NCBI RefSeq assembly: GCF_028858725.1
Contig: NC_084790.1
Span: 2,362,001-2,426,000 of the forward strand
DNA: 64,000 nucleotides
Direction: 5' to 3'
DNA from: Colius striatus
Taxonomy: Eukaryota; Chordata; Aves; Coliiformes; Coliidae
Made by a program: the position numbers and the translations under genes
In this document: in pieces, positions 38,395 through 48,400 of the stretch
How positions within the stretch are numbered: the stretch's first letter is position 1
Layout: each line of letters begins with the position of its first letter
The notes under the pieces: model-generated
Seen by the model: the letters and a program-made list of their open reading frames with translations, nothing else
Told to the model about the DNA's origin: nothing
Databases searched by the model: none

Positions 38395-38640
38395 GGCCGC
38401 TGCCTCAGCCGAGCACAACGCAGAGGAGCGCGGCGGAAGTGACGTGGCGACGCGCGGTGGAAGTGAGGTGGAGACGCGCGGCGGAAGTGACGTAGCGATG
38501 CGCGTCACGCAGCGGCTGCGGGGAGGGGCTCGCGTCAGGCGCCTCGGGCGGGGCCGGGGCGGCGGCGGGGTCGGGGCCGGGGTCGGGGTTTGGGTCGGTC
38601 ACCGGTCACCCGCGGGACTCTGCGCGGAGAAAGTCGTAGG
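38395..38640 (-). promoter_or_regulatory. DHX8: DHX8 CpG-rich promoter with repeated ETS/CRE-like sites
   Basis: The region upstream of the DHX8 ATG is very GC- and CpG-rich and has no obvious TATA box. It contains three tandem 24-bp units with GGAAGTGACGT-like cores, then G-rich blocks (GGGGCCGGGGCGGCGGCGGG). This fits the broad housekeeping promoter expected for a core spliceosome gene. The transcription start is not known. Confidence 0.7.
38430..38501. repeat. Three 24-bp tandem units with ETS + CRE-like motif
   Basis: Units are 38430-38453, 38454-38477 and 38478-38501. Each contains GGAAGTG (ETS class). Units 1 and 3 continue directly as TGACGT (half CRE/ATF). Unit 2 reads TGAGGT instead. 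The unit length is a multiple of three, so the frame open upstream of the DHX8 start crosses all three. Confidence 0.92.
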
Positions 38641-38654
38641 AAAAGAAAAACATT

Positions 38655-39875
38655 GAATCATTTTGGTTGGGAAAGCTCTTGAAGCTCCCGGAGTCCCAGT
38701 TCTGCCCTCAACAGTGCCCTCACACTAACCCACCGCCCTCAGCTCTGTGTCTTTGGGATCCCTCCAGGGCTGGGCACTGCCCCAGCTCCCTGGGCAGCCT
38801 GGCACAGGGGCTCACACCCCTCTCAGGGAAACAGTTCTGCCTCAGCTCCAATCTCGACCTCCCCTGAAGCAGCTTGAGCCCATTTCTTCTCCTGTCGCTT
38901 GTGACTTGGGAGCAAAGATGGCCGCCACTCCTCCCCTCAGCCTCCTCTCAGGGAGCTGCAGAGAGGGCTCTTGTCTCCCTTCAGCCTCCTCCAGGCTCAA
39001 CACCCCCTTTTCCTCAGCCCCTTCCCCAGCTCTGGCCACGCTGCAGCCCCTCAGTGTCCCTGTGGCAGTGAGTGAGGGGCCCAGCCCTGAGCACAGCCCT
39101 GGAGCTGCAGCCTCCCCAGGGCACAGCACAGAGGGACAATCACAGCCCTGGTTCTGCTGGCCCCACTCTCTGATACAAGCCAGGATGCCCTTGGCCTTCT
39201 TGGTCACCTGGGCACACTGTGGGCTCATGTTCAAACAGCTGTCATGATGTAGAGCTTTATAATAACAGGTGCTAATAAACCTTATCCTAACTTATCACAA
39301 TAGTATAAAGCTTATTTCTCAGACAGGACAAAATTCACACCAGCTGTAAAAGGTCACGCTTATCTCCCACACAATACCTCCGGGGTCCTCCAACTTCCTT
39401 GAGGGCAGAAACCGGTGCTGGGAGGGGCCAAGAGATATCTGAAGATCAAGGGTGAGAAAGCCTCAGGACTTATCAGCCTTTATCTCCCAAGGCCCCAAAG
39501 ACCATCACCGGCCATCACCGGGAGACATCACGCAAATGAATGGAAGAAAAGACCTAATTTACATGTGAAAATCGGGACAGGTTGTGTCTTTGTCTAGGCG
39601 GATAATCTCATTATATGATTTTGTAACTTTGTAACAAATATAAGCCAAGCAAGTTGCTGAGTCGGGTGCGCACGTTTGTGGTGCAGCGATCCCCCATGCG
39701 CCCGGCGCCGAATAAACATACCTTCTTTGTAACTCTTTGAGTTATAGAGTTTGATTCCGCAAGTCAGTCAGTTAACACCCTCAGCTCTTTTCCCTCTGTG
39801 CAGCTTTCTAGCCCCTCTTCCCCAGCCTGTAGGGCAGTTGTTGTGGCCCAAGTGAAGGACCCAGCCTTGTTCCTC
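38655..39875 (-). mobile_element. CR1-type LINE fragment, split by a solo LTR
   Basis: The left part, 38655-39244, and right part, 39767-39875, together follow the same block order as the intact copy at 20173-20885, including CTCATGTTCA, then GTCA and GTTAACACCC. The two halves were one element before the LTR at 39245-39766 inserted. Confidence 0.82.
39245..39766 (+). mobile_element. Solo LTR (522 bp) inserted in a CR1, 4-bp target duplication
   Basis: The LTR begins TGATGTAGAG and ends CAAGTCA. It is flanked by GTCA on both sides (39241-39244 and 39767-39770), and the host CR1 is continuous across it by comparison with 20173-20885. It has an AATATAAG TATA-like box (about 39638) and AATAAA at 39711-39716. 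No internal region is present, as left by LTR-LTR recombination. It lies about 0.85 kb upstream of the DHX8 start. Confidence 0.85.
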
Positions 39876-40290
39876 GCACAACTAGCCTCAGCCCATCTGG
39901 CTGGGTGAATATGGGTCACAGCTGGTGCACCCTCAGCAAAGAGCCCAGAAAAAGGGCAGGGCAGGGGAAGGTAAAGGCGAATGGGCTGCAGCGATGGAGG
40001 CTTCCCAGCTCGTCCCTAGAGCAAGCTACTCTCATTTTTTGTCCACTGTGATGTTTGCATCCACACCTAGACAGTGCACAGCTGGCTACAGCTGATCTGA
40101 TCCAGCCTCAGGTACTTTCTTGGGAATGCCTATTCCCTAGCCTCTGCTCTGCCTTCTTAAAGCTATCTCATCAAAGTCTCCCCTCTCCCTTCATGCCTGC
40201 AGCCCTGCTGATGAAGCTGCTCTGCCATAGGAGCTGGGCTACAGCAAGGGTGAAGACCTGCTGCACAAAGATGAGTCATTCATGGTTGCA
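39876..40290. other. Intergenic DNA between DHX8 and TMEM106A
   Basis: No gene or repeat was recognised. In mammals ARL4D lies between these two genes. No ARL4D-like GTPase frame is visible anywhere from 38,395 to 41,765. Confidence 0.5.
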
Positions 40291-41764
40291 CAAGGCCCTT
40301 TATTTGTGAACAGATTATAACGGTACAGCGGATAAGAGCAGCATAAAACACACAGCTGGAAACTCAACAGCAGGGGAGTAAAATGCACAGTGGAATCAAC
40401 AATTTGGCAAATACAAAAAGCACTGGAGAGAGATGATGAGCAGGGAGGATTTCAGCACAGGACATGGAGCTTCAGGGAGGAAGTTGATGAGTTACCATTT
40501 CAGTATGATGTCAGTGAATGATACAGTGAGGAGTAACACTGCAACAGCTCTGTGAGAGGTACTGGTTAAGCAAACGTATTTTGCAGACAGGATCAAAGAC
40601 TTTCAATAGTCTTCAACCATTTCTGATGTTTTTGATTCCATGCTTTGGTGGGACAGATGCATAAAAATACTGAACTGATGAATAACAATTTTAGTGCAGC
40701 AACAAACAGGTTCTTATTTTACCATCTAAAACACATCAGGCAGCAGCTAAACTAGCAACTTTTATTCGTCAAGTTTAATGTTTCTATCACTAGGAGGAAC
40801 ACAACTGTCAGCTCTTGTAAGAGAGAAGGCTGCGAGAGTTGCTCCTCCTGTAAAATCTGTTGGTTTTAGACAAACAAAAACACAACAAAAAAACACACAC
40901 AACAAATAAAAATCACATCCCCCAAAACATGTTTCCTGATGTTTGTGCAAACTAAGCTCTTCGCAGTCTCTCATGCTTGTTTAAGTTGAAAGCACTAAAT
41001 GCCAAAGCATGTAAGAAAACAATACAACAAACAGCACATGCTGGCAACCAAATACCATTGGCAGAAGAGCAGTCACCTTTTTGCCTCACTACACACAAAA
41101 CAGACTTTCTTCTTGCTGAGAAATATGCTGTTAAGGAAAAGGTAGTGGATGAGCTTGTTTTAAAAGTATATCTAAACAAAACCGCATATTCTCACCTGCT
41201 ATACTGAACACTTTAAAACAGCAGTCTCCCAAGAGTCATTCTCACAAGGTGTTTTGGCACAACATGCACCCATTTTACTTAAGACATCAGTCCTGCTTCT
41301 TACTTTAGTTGTGCAAGTGTCATTAGATTCTGGTGATGCAGATGCAATCCAGCCAAAAAGTCCTGCTTTTTAAAGTTATGAAATACTTAAATTCAAGACA
41401 GAAGTGCAAAGTTAGGCAAGGAGAAATCAACTAGAATTAGCCTGATTTAACAGGGCACTACCTCCAAAGCAGCAGGAGTGTTGCCCACTCCCATCAGCTA
41501 CACAGAGACGCCTCATACACTGTTCACTCTGCTGAAGTGCCAGCTGTGATAAGGCACTGAAGAAAAGAAGCTACAGTCTGAGGGCAGCAGAGTCCATAAA
41601 GACAAGTATGTTACCATCTTTGCATGAGAGATAAAAGTCTTACCCAGGAAACACTGAGCCTTTGGTCTAAGGCATAGACTGAGAAGATCCAGAAGTTTGT
41701 CTCCTTATGACCTGCATTAGTGGTGGAACATGCTGTACCCAAAAGTTCTGCCAGCATGGCCCTG
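40290..41764 (-). other. TMEM106A: TMEM106A 3' UTR (inferred)
   Basis: Downstream of the TMEM106A stop on the minus strand there are two AATAAA signals (plus-strand TTTATT at 40761-40766 and 40299-40304). They would give 3' UTRs of about 1.0 and 1.5 kb. Which is used cannot be told from sequence. Confidence 0.5.
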
Positions 41765-44700
41765 TCACGGCAAGAAGTGCTGCAATAGGTGAGGCCGTGT
41801 GGCATTCCCCCGGCAGTCCACGTACTGGTAGTCTTCAAAAGCCAGCTGCTCTGAATAAGATAGGTATGTGCAGGTCAGGGTACCCCTGAAAGACAAAAGC
41901 AGACCAGAACTGCACTTGTAATTGTACCAGATGAGACTTCCCATAATATAAAGGTCCCATGGTGAATTTCCAGAGCCATCCTGTTTTGTCCGTGTTACAT
42001 AGATCCAGAACACAACAGTCAAGACACCCTCAGCTCAATTTCGTACGCTGGAGAAAGTGTCTTTCAGACTGCATTAAAGAAGCCCATTCTACAGTCACTA
42101 CCATTAAAACAGGTGCTTTGGCTATTCTAGAAGACCAGAATGTTATGGGTTGGAAGGGACCTGGAAAGCTCATCCAGTGCAACCCTCCTGCCAGAGCAGC
42201 ACCACCTAGAGCAGGGCACACAGGGACTCATCCAGATGGGGTTGGGATGGCTCCAGACAAGGAGCCTCCACAGCCCATCTGGGCAGCCCCTGCCAGTGCT
42301 CCCTCAGCTCAACAGGGAACAAATTCTGCCTTGTGTTGCTTTGGAACCTCTTCTGTTCCAGCTTGTCCCCATTGCCCCTTGCCCTGTCATTGGCCATCCC
42401 TGAGCACAGCCTGGCTCCAGCCTCCTCACACCCAGCCTTGATGCATTTAGAACACGAATGAGCTCAGCCCTCAGGCTCCTCTTCTCCCAGCTGCAGAGCC
42501 CCAGCTCCCTCAGCCTTTCAGCACAAGGCAGATGCTCCACTCCCTTCAGCATCTCTGTGGCCCTGCACTCAACTCTCTCCAGCAGCTCCCTGTCCTTCTG
42601 CAACTGAGGGGCCCAGCACTGGCCACAATCTTCCAGCTGCAGGCTCAGGAGGGCAGAGCAGAGGGGGAGCAGAACCTCTCTGCACCTCCTGCCCACAGCC
42701 CTTCTCATCCAGCCCAGGCTGCCATTGGCCTTCTTGGCCACGAGGCCACGTTGCTGGCTCCTGCTCATGCTGCTGCCCACCAGCACCCCCAGCTCCCTTT
42801 CCCCTGCCCTGCTCTCTAACACTTCATTCCCCAGCCTGTGCTGCTACATGGGCTTGTTCTTTCCCAGATGCCAGACTCTACACTTGCCCTTGCTGAATGT
42901 CATTGGATGTCTCTCTGCCCAACCCTGCAGCCTGTGCAGGGCTGGTTGGATGGCAGCACAGCCTCTGGGGTGGCAGCCACTGCCCCCAGTTCAGTATCAT
43001 CAGCAAACTTGCTGCCAGTGCCTCTGTTCCCTCAGCAAGGTCATTAATGAATAGATTGACCAGCACCAGTCCCAGCACCGACCCCTGAGGGACTCCACTG
43101 GATACAGGCCTCCAACCAGACCCTGCCCCATTGATAACAACTCTCTGCCTTCTTCCCTTCAACCAGTTCACAACCCACCTCACTCCCTGACAATCCAGCC
43201 CACAGACTCTCAGTTTTGCTGTGAGGATGCTGTAGCAGAGGGTGCGAAATGCTTTACTGAAATCCAGACAAACCACATCCAGTGCACTACCACCATCCAT
43301 GCACCTGGTTACATCTTCAGAAAAGCCTGTCAGGTTGGTCAAACATGATTCCCCTTTGGTAAAACCATGTTGAGTGCTCCTAATGACCCCCTTGTCCTTT
43401 AAATGCCTGGAGACAGCAGCCAGGATAAGTTGTTCTATCACCTTTTCAGGGATGGAGGTGAGGCTGACCAGTCTGTAGTTAAGCCCCATACCCCAGCATA
43501 ACACTCCTGTGCCTTTTCACTGCATACCTTCTCCTATGGATTTAGCTAGACAAAAGCATTTCTCTTTCAATCACTACCTTTCTGTGTCACCTCAGGAGCT
43601 GCTCACACCATGTAGGTTCTCCCAACACCGTGCAACTCATCAGTTGCAAGAGGAGACGTGGTGCAGAGGAGTGTAAAGATGACTGGCATCATCTTCAGTG
43701 TCTGGCTAACAGAGAGCTTGCCAGGAGAGAGTAAAGGTCCTGTCAGCCCACAGCATCAACTAAGGACAAAGTGGCATTAACAACTATTCTCTATGCTGTC
43801 CAAAATGCACCGTTTTTACTGTGCTTTGAGTAGCATGGGGCTTCTTTACATGCTTTATCTGTTTGAACTTTGCATCACTCATCACTGGTTACAGTTGAAA
43901 CCTGCATTAAGACCCACAAAACAGACCACCCAAAAGAAACCTTGACAATGCAGTCCTTCAAATTGCAACAGAAGATGAAGAATAAACATCTGTATTTCAG
44001 GAGATCATCAATGACATTTCTTTAGTGACTTGGGAGAATTCCAGTCTGGTCTGCCTCCAAGAGATTCACATACTGTCTCCAATCAAATACTGTTCCTACT
44101 TTCCACAGTCCATTTCTAGATACAGCAAGTGAAGCCCTGGCTTTAGATGAGCACAAAAGATCAGGATACAAAAGCAGTTCTTCCTTAAGAAATCATGGAC
44201 TCAGTGACAATAGTCTGTAGATGGCAAACCTAGAGGTCCACCTTTCAGGAGTAGGCTCACAACCTGAAGCGTGTCACACCAATGTGAAGCGAGATTCTGT
44301 GGTGGACACAGGCTATACAAGGAGATAATTTCTGCTGCAGTGTTTTCTAAAGTGGCTTAACCTCAGATAATGAAGCCCACTCTTCTTTCACGGCTGCATG
44401 GAGCATCCTAGCACTGCTGTACCTCAGAAGCGCCTCCCCATCTCACACACTGGGGTGAGCTCTAACTCTGACAGTGGCAACCTGTCCTTGCAGGAGCAAG
44501 GAAACTGCAGTTGTGCTCCTTTCTCCCAGGCAGGGAGGAACAACTAACCTGCATTTGCTTTCTCCGCAAGGCCTGTTGTACTCTGAAAAACAGTCCAGCT
44601 GAGTATGGTCCCCTGCTCCATCCCTGAACAGGAGCTGCCTCAGCCAATAGAATCTGCAGAAGAGCTTCTCAGCAGCTGCTATCAGAACGCTCAGAGGTAA

Positions 44701-47700
44701 CCAGCCACACATCCACACAGAGTCCAGGCTGATGAATTTGCCCCCAATATCACAAGACAGGCAGGCATCAAACCAGTCAGTACTTCTAGCTCTAGACCAA
44801 AGAATTACTTTCCAACAGCTACAATCAGTGTTCCCAAAGGAAGTTTGCCAGGCCAGCTTGTCTTAAGCAACACTGGCATTCTCAGCTGCCAGTAAGCCTG
44901 AATCCAGGGGACTTCTCAGAGCAGAGGCAGCTTTGAAGAATTATCTTCTCCTCACACCTCAAGCACACCTATCTGTGTAACAGCACATTCACACTGTAGG
45001 CAGTCCTGGTTCTGAAGAACAGTGACCACAGACCTTCTCGAAGAGAGCTGAGAAACAATGTAAGTGACGTGGATGTTAGTTATAGCCCTGAACCAGGCAT
45101 CACTTACTGTATATGCAGGAGAACATTGTGAACTCTAACTTTTTTCCAGGTGCAAATGTTACTGCAAGAGAAAAGAGAGAGTTAACTTCACATGAGCTGC
45201 CTGCACTGTGTGTCTCCTGTCTTTAGTTATTCCACTGCTTCTCTGCTTCCCCTAAAAGATCTGTCTTGGCAATATTCTGACAACAGCTATGCAGGCACAG
45301 TTGTCCAAGCACAGCAGTATCTGCACCACTAAAACATGGTTTTGCTGGTGTTAACTCTCTAACTGTAGATCTAGTAAGCATGGGCCTCAAGTACTCAATG
45401 CACCACTGGCACAGATGCTTTGGTTGATGTGAACCTCACACAATTTTCTGGTCATTTGCAGAGAAATGCAGTTTGTACAAGGTACCTTTAGCTGCTCACA
45501 AAGAGAGCATGTGAGTTGACAATCTAGACATCAAATTGATATAATTATAATGTATGGAAAGCAATACTGTTGAGCCAACACTAGGCAGTGAATACCAACC
45601 AACAGAAGAAGAAAGGAGTTTAAAATCGATGTGACAGATGACATCCACCTAAATCTAGATGAGCTCCACATTTTAAAATGGAAAAGCTCAGCTTCACTCT
45701 GCAGACAGGATCAGCCCAAGAAACTGAGTCATGAAAAGCCTACAACAATTAATGCTACTTACTAACCAAGGGAAGGAATGTTCAAGAATTACTCACTAGG
45801 TGTTCTCATCCAATATCTTGCTGGGCACTGTATAATAGGTCTGCAAATGGGAACAGAAGAGAAAGCAAGAGGCACACTAGATCTGCAGTTACATCTGTGC
45901 ACAGCTCAGCTAAGTAGGGAGAACTGGACTTTCATTAGGTATCTGAATTCCAAGATCTCACCTAACAATTATTTCTAAGTGAATCAGAAATTAGATCTAG
46001 AAGAAAAAAAGCCCTAAAATGGTCACCTAGGCCACCCACCTGACATTTACACCAAGAATGGATCAGCTGTGCTCAAACTGTTCCCACCAGGGTTTTGTCT
46101 AACCTCTTTTCAAGCTGGCCACTGTTTCAAGGCAAGCACACAACTCAGCCCACTACCCAAAAAGCAGACAGATGTTCCTTGCCCAGGAACGTATCAGCCT
46201 CAAACCCAGAGACCTGTAAATTCTTACAGCACCCCTTACCAGAGTGTGACGTGGGAAACTGCACATGGAAAAGCTTCAAGTGTTTGGCAGGCAGATGACA
46301 AAGAAGTGGATCGAGCTCCCCCTCCCCTCATCCAGGACATCCAGATTACTTTAGGAGAAAAGGTAAGAAGAGCAGAGCTCACCTGGGCAGCTTGCAAAGG
46401 ACTGATATTCAGTAGGCTTTTCATGGTGGTCTTCCCTACTACTAGAGACTGGTGCAAAACCTTTGCGTCTAGCTTCTCAACAGTGACCACGTAGAAGTTC
46501 TTATTAGTTATGTTCAACACATTCTAGAAAGAGAAACAAAAAAAAAAACCCAAATCAAAGCACAAAATCACCTTGCAGCAGGGTCACATGTTACTATTGC
46601 AACCCCTGCTATGACCTTACAGCAACACTGGACCACATTATCCCTTTCAAATGATCAGGCATCCATCCACACTGGCCACAAAGGCATGTACCTGTCTCCC
46701 ACATCAGATAAAGTGGGACAATCATGAAGCTTAAGGATGCAAAAGATAAAGGATTCCCAGAGTTAATCACAGTACTGCTCCTTCACAGTACCTCTGGCCA
46801 TTCTGTGACGTTCTTGTATGCAGCCGGGCCAGCAACACTGCTCATGCTGTAATGCACTCTGGACATGGATACCAAGCAACTAGAGAGTGGACTGAGATGG
46901 TAGGAATGGCAAGACTCACTTCAGACATGATTAGTTAGTGAGCCACATGGAGTGGCACAGGAGATAAGCAAGGAGCCCTTTTAGATCCTCTGACTGTGAA
47001 CTGAGCACTTACCGTCATGTTAAGGTATATACTGGTGGCTGTGGCATCAAAGGCAGCAGAGGAGGAATTCAGCCCTGCAGGCAGCACAATAATGGAGCGA
47101 GGAAACAGGAAGAAAGTACCAAGGGATGTTGTCAGCAGGCATATTGTCACAGCAAGAAACACATACAATTTCCTGAAAAAGAGCACCAGGTCCACAATCA
47201 TTCTCTTCAGCTCTGCTGCAGGTCAAAGGGAGAAGACAATAAAAGCCTGGGTGCCAGAAAAACGGGATAAGTTTGTGCAGACTCTTTGTCAGGACCAAGT
47301 CACAGCAGGAGCAAAGTCTCACACACTGACATGGTGCATTAGGGTACAAATTGCCAGAGATCCCCAACAACTGTGTAGAGAAGGCTGCCTAACATCTCCT
47401 GTTGTTGAAAACACACAGTAAACATCAAACCTACTGCAAGACAGAGCATAAAGAGGAAAACACCTTTCCTTCACACACAGAAATGTTCAGAAAGGGGAAA
47501 CTTTACCAGGACTTACGTTCGTCTAGGCTTCAGCCTCTGGTCACCATATGGAATCAGAGCCACCAGCTGCTTCTCTTGCTCTGAAAGAAGTGGCAGGAGA
47601 TCAGAGACCACCTTAGACACACAAGTAAGTAAAGCAGACTGCATTGCAGGCCATTGCACAGCAGCCTGGTGTCCCTCTGCACTCACTTTATGGGTGATGC

Positions 47701-48221
47701 TGTCCAATTAGAAGGTAAGTGTAACACAACTGAAGATTTCAGTTAGAGCATTCCCGTCTCTGGGCAGACACAACAGCTCTCCAGGGGCTCCAGGGTGGGC
47801 TTGGGGCAATGACCTAGAAATCACCTGCCTTCCCACCCCATCCCCCTCCAACAGAAACAGCCCACAGAAGTCCCAAGTGAGCTGCAGTTATCAAGACAGC
47901 ACATTCCTGAACTGGATACAACAAAGACCAACTAGTTCAGACAAGGTCATTAGGCAAAGAGCCACATACCAAGGTCAGAGGGCTCAAAAAGCACGGACAC
48001 AGCACCCTGAAGAATGACCTACCCCTAGGGATCTTTCCTGTTCCCCAACACGTTGGACAGTTGACATAGCTTCGACGTGCAACGCACACACAGGGCACAC
48101 GGGACTCCGCACAGCTGGCAACACTAGCATAATTGGTGACAGCATTTTGAGCATTCCGTTTCCTGGGCAAGATCTCCTTTTGGTCAGGTGTTTTTGAGAA
48201 CAGTGAAAGGTTTCCACCCAT
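41765..48221 (-). CDS. TMEM106A: TMEM106A, single-pass type II membrane protein, complete, 7 coding exons
   Basis: TMEM106-family protein. The mammalian member has been linked to macrophage activation and inhibition of virus release. Coding exons, high to low: 48221-48023, 47580-47517, 47172-47013, 46523-46383, 45840-45797, 45161-45108 and 41885-41765. They sum to 783 nt, i.e. 260 aa plus stop (human 262), in frame throughout, with GT-AG introns. The N-terminus MGGNLS fits an N-myristoylation signal (Gly2, Ser6). A cysteine region ([20 protein letters not shown]) follows, then [17 protein letters not shown], the membrane segment [20 protein letters not shown], and an extracytosolic LEA-like domain with N-glycosylation sequons (NSSA, NMTN, NITN, NATR). 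It ends [20 protein letters not shown]. The last intron holds a 1.4-kb CR1. It lies head-to-tail between NBR1 and DHX8, as in mammals. Confidence 0.95.
42135..43500 (-). mobile_element. CR1 LINE, longest copy here, with reverse-transcriptase remnant
   Basis: On the minus strand the 5' part (42878-43504) is a 208-codon frame covering the end of the reverse transcriptase ([12 protein letters not shown] and [20 protein letters not shown]). The 3' part (42304-42822) continues with the ORF2 C-terminus in another frame, so the copy is frameshifted. Its 3' end at 42135 lacks most of the ATTCTGTG tail. It lies in the last TMEM106A intron, in the same orientation. Confidence 0.92.
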
Positions 48222-48255
48222 AGTTAAGATTTCTCACTCGTTGTCCAGTGCAAAA
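48222..48255 (-). other. TMEM106A: TMEM106A 5' UTR part of the first coding exon
   Basis: A polypyrimidine/AG acceptor (TTTTTCTTAATGCAG on the minus strand) ends at 48256, leaving 34 nt of leader before the ATG at 48221. This implies at least one upstream non-coding exon. Confidence 0.6.
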
Positions 48256-48369
48256 CTGCATTAAGAAAAATATCACCATCAACCAGCCTCCAAGGGCAGC
48301 ACTTGTAGCAGATCACAAGTACCCCAACATTTAGCAAGTTTCTTGAAGCACAGCTCTGAAGTTGCTTTG

Positions 48370-48400
48370 AAAAGTGAGTTGCTGCAAGTAACTCACTTTT
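48370..48400. repeat. Inverted repeat, 11-bp perfect stem, 9-nt loop
   Basis: AAAAGTGAGTT (48370-48380) pairs exactly with AACTCACTTTT (48390-48400). It lies in the first TMEM106A intron. It is too short for a microRNA precursor. Confidence 0.8.

Noticed and set aside
38747-39247. 166-codon plus-strand and 130-codon minus-strand frames upstream of DHX8
   Set aside because: Both are translations of a CR1-type element that also occurs at 20173-20885.
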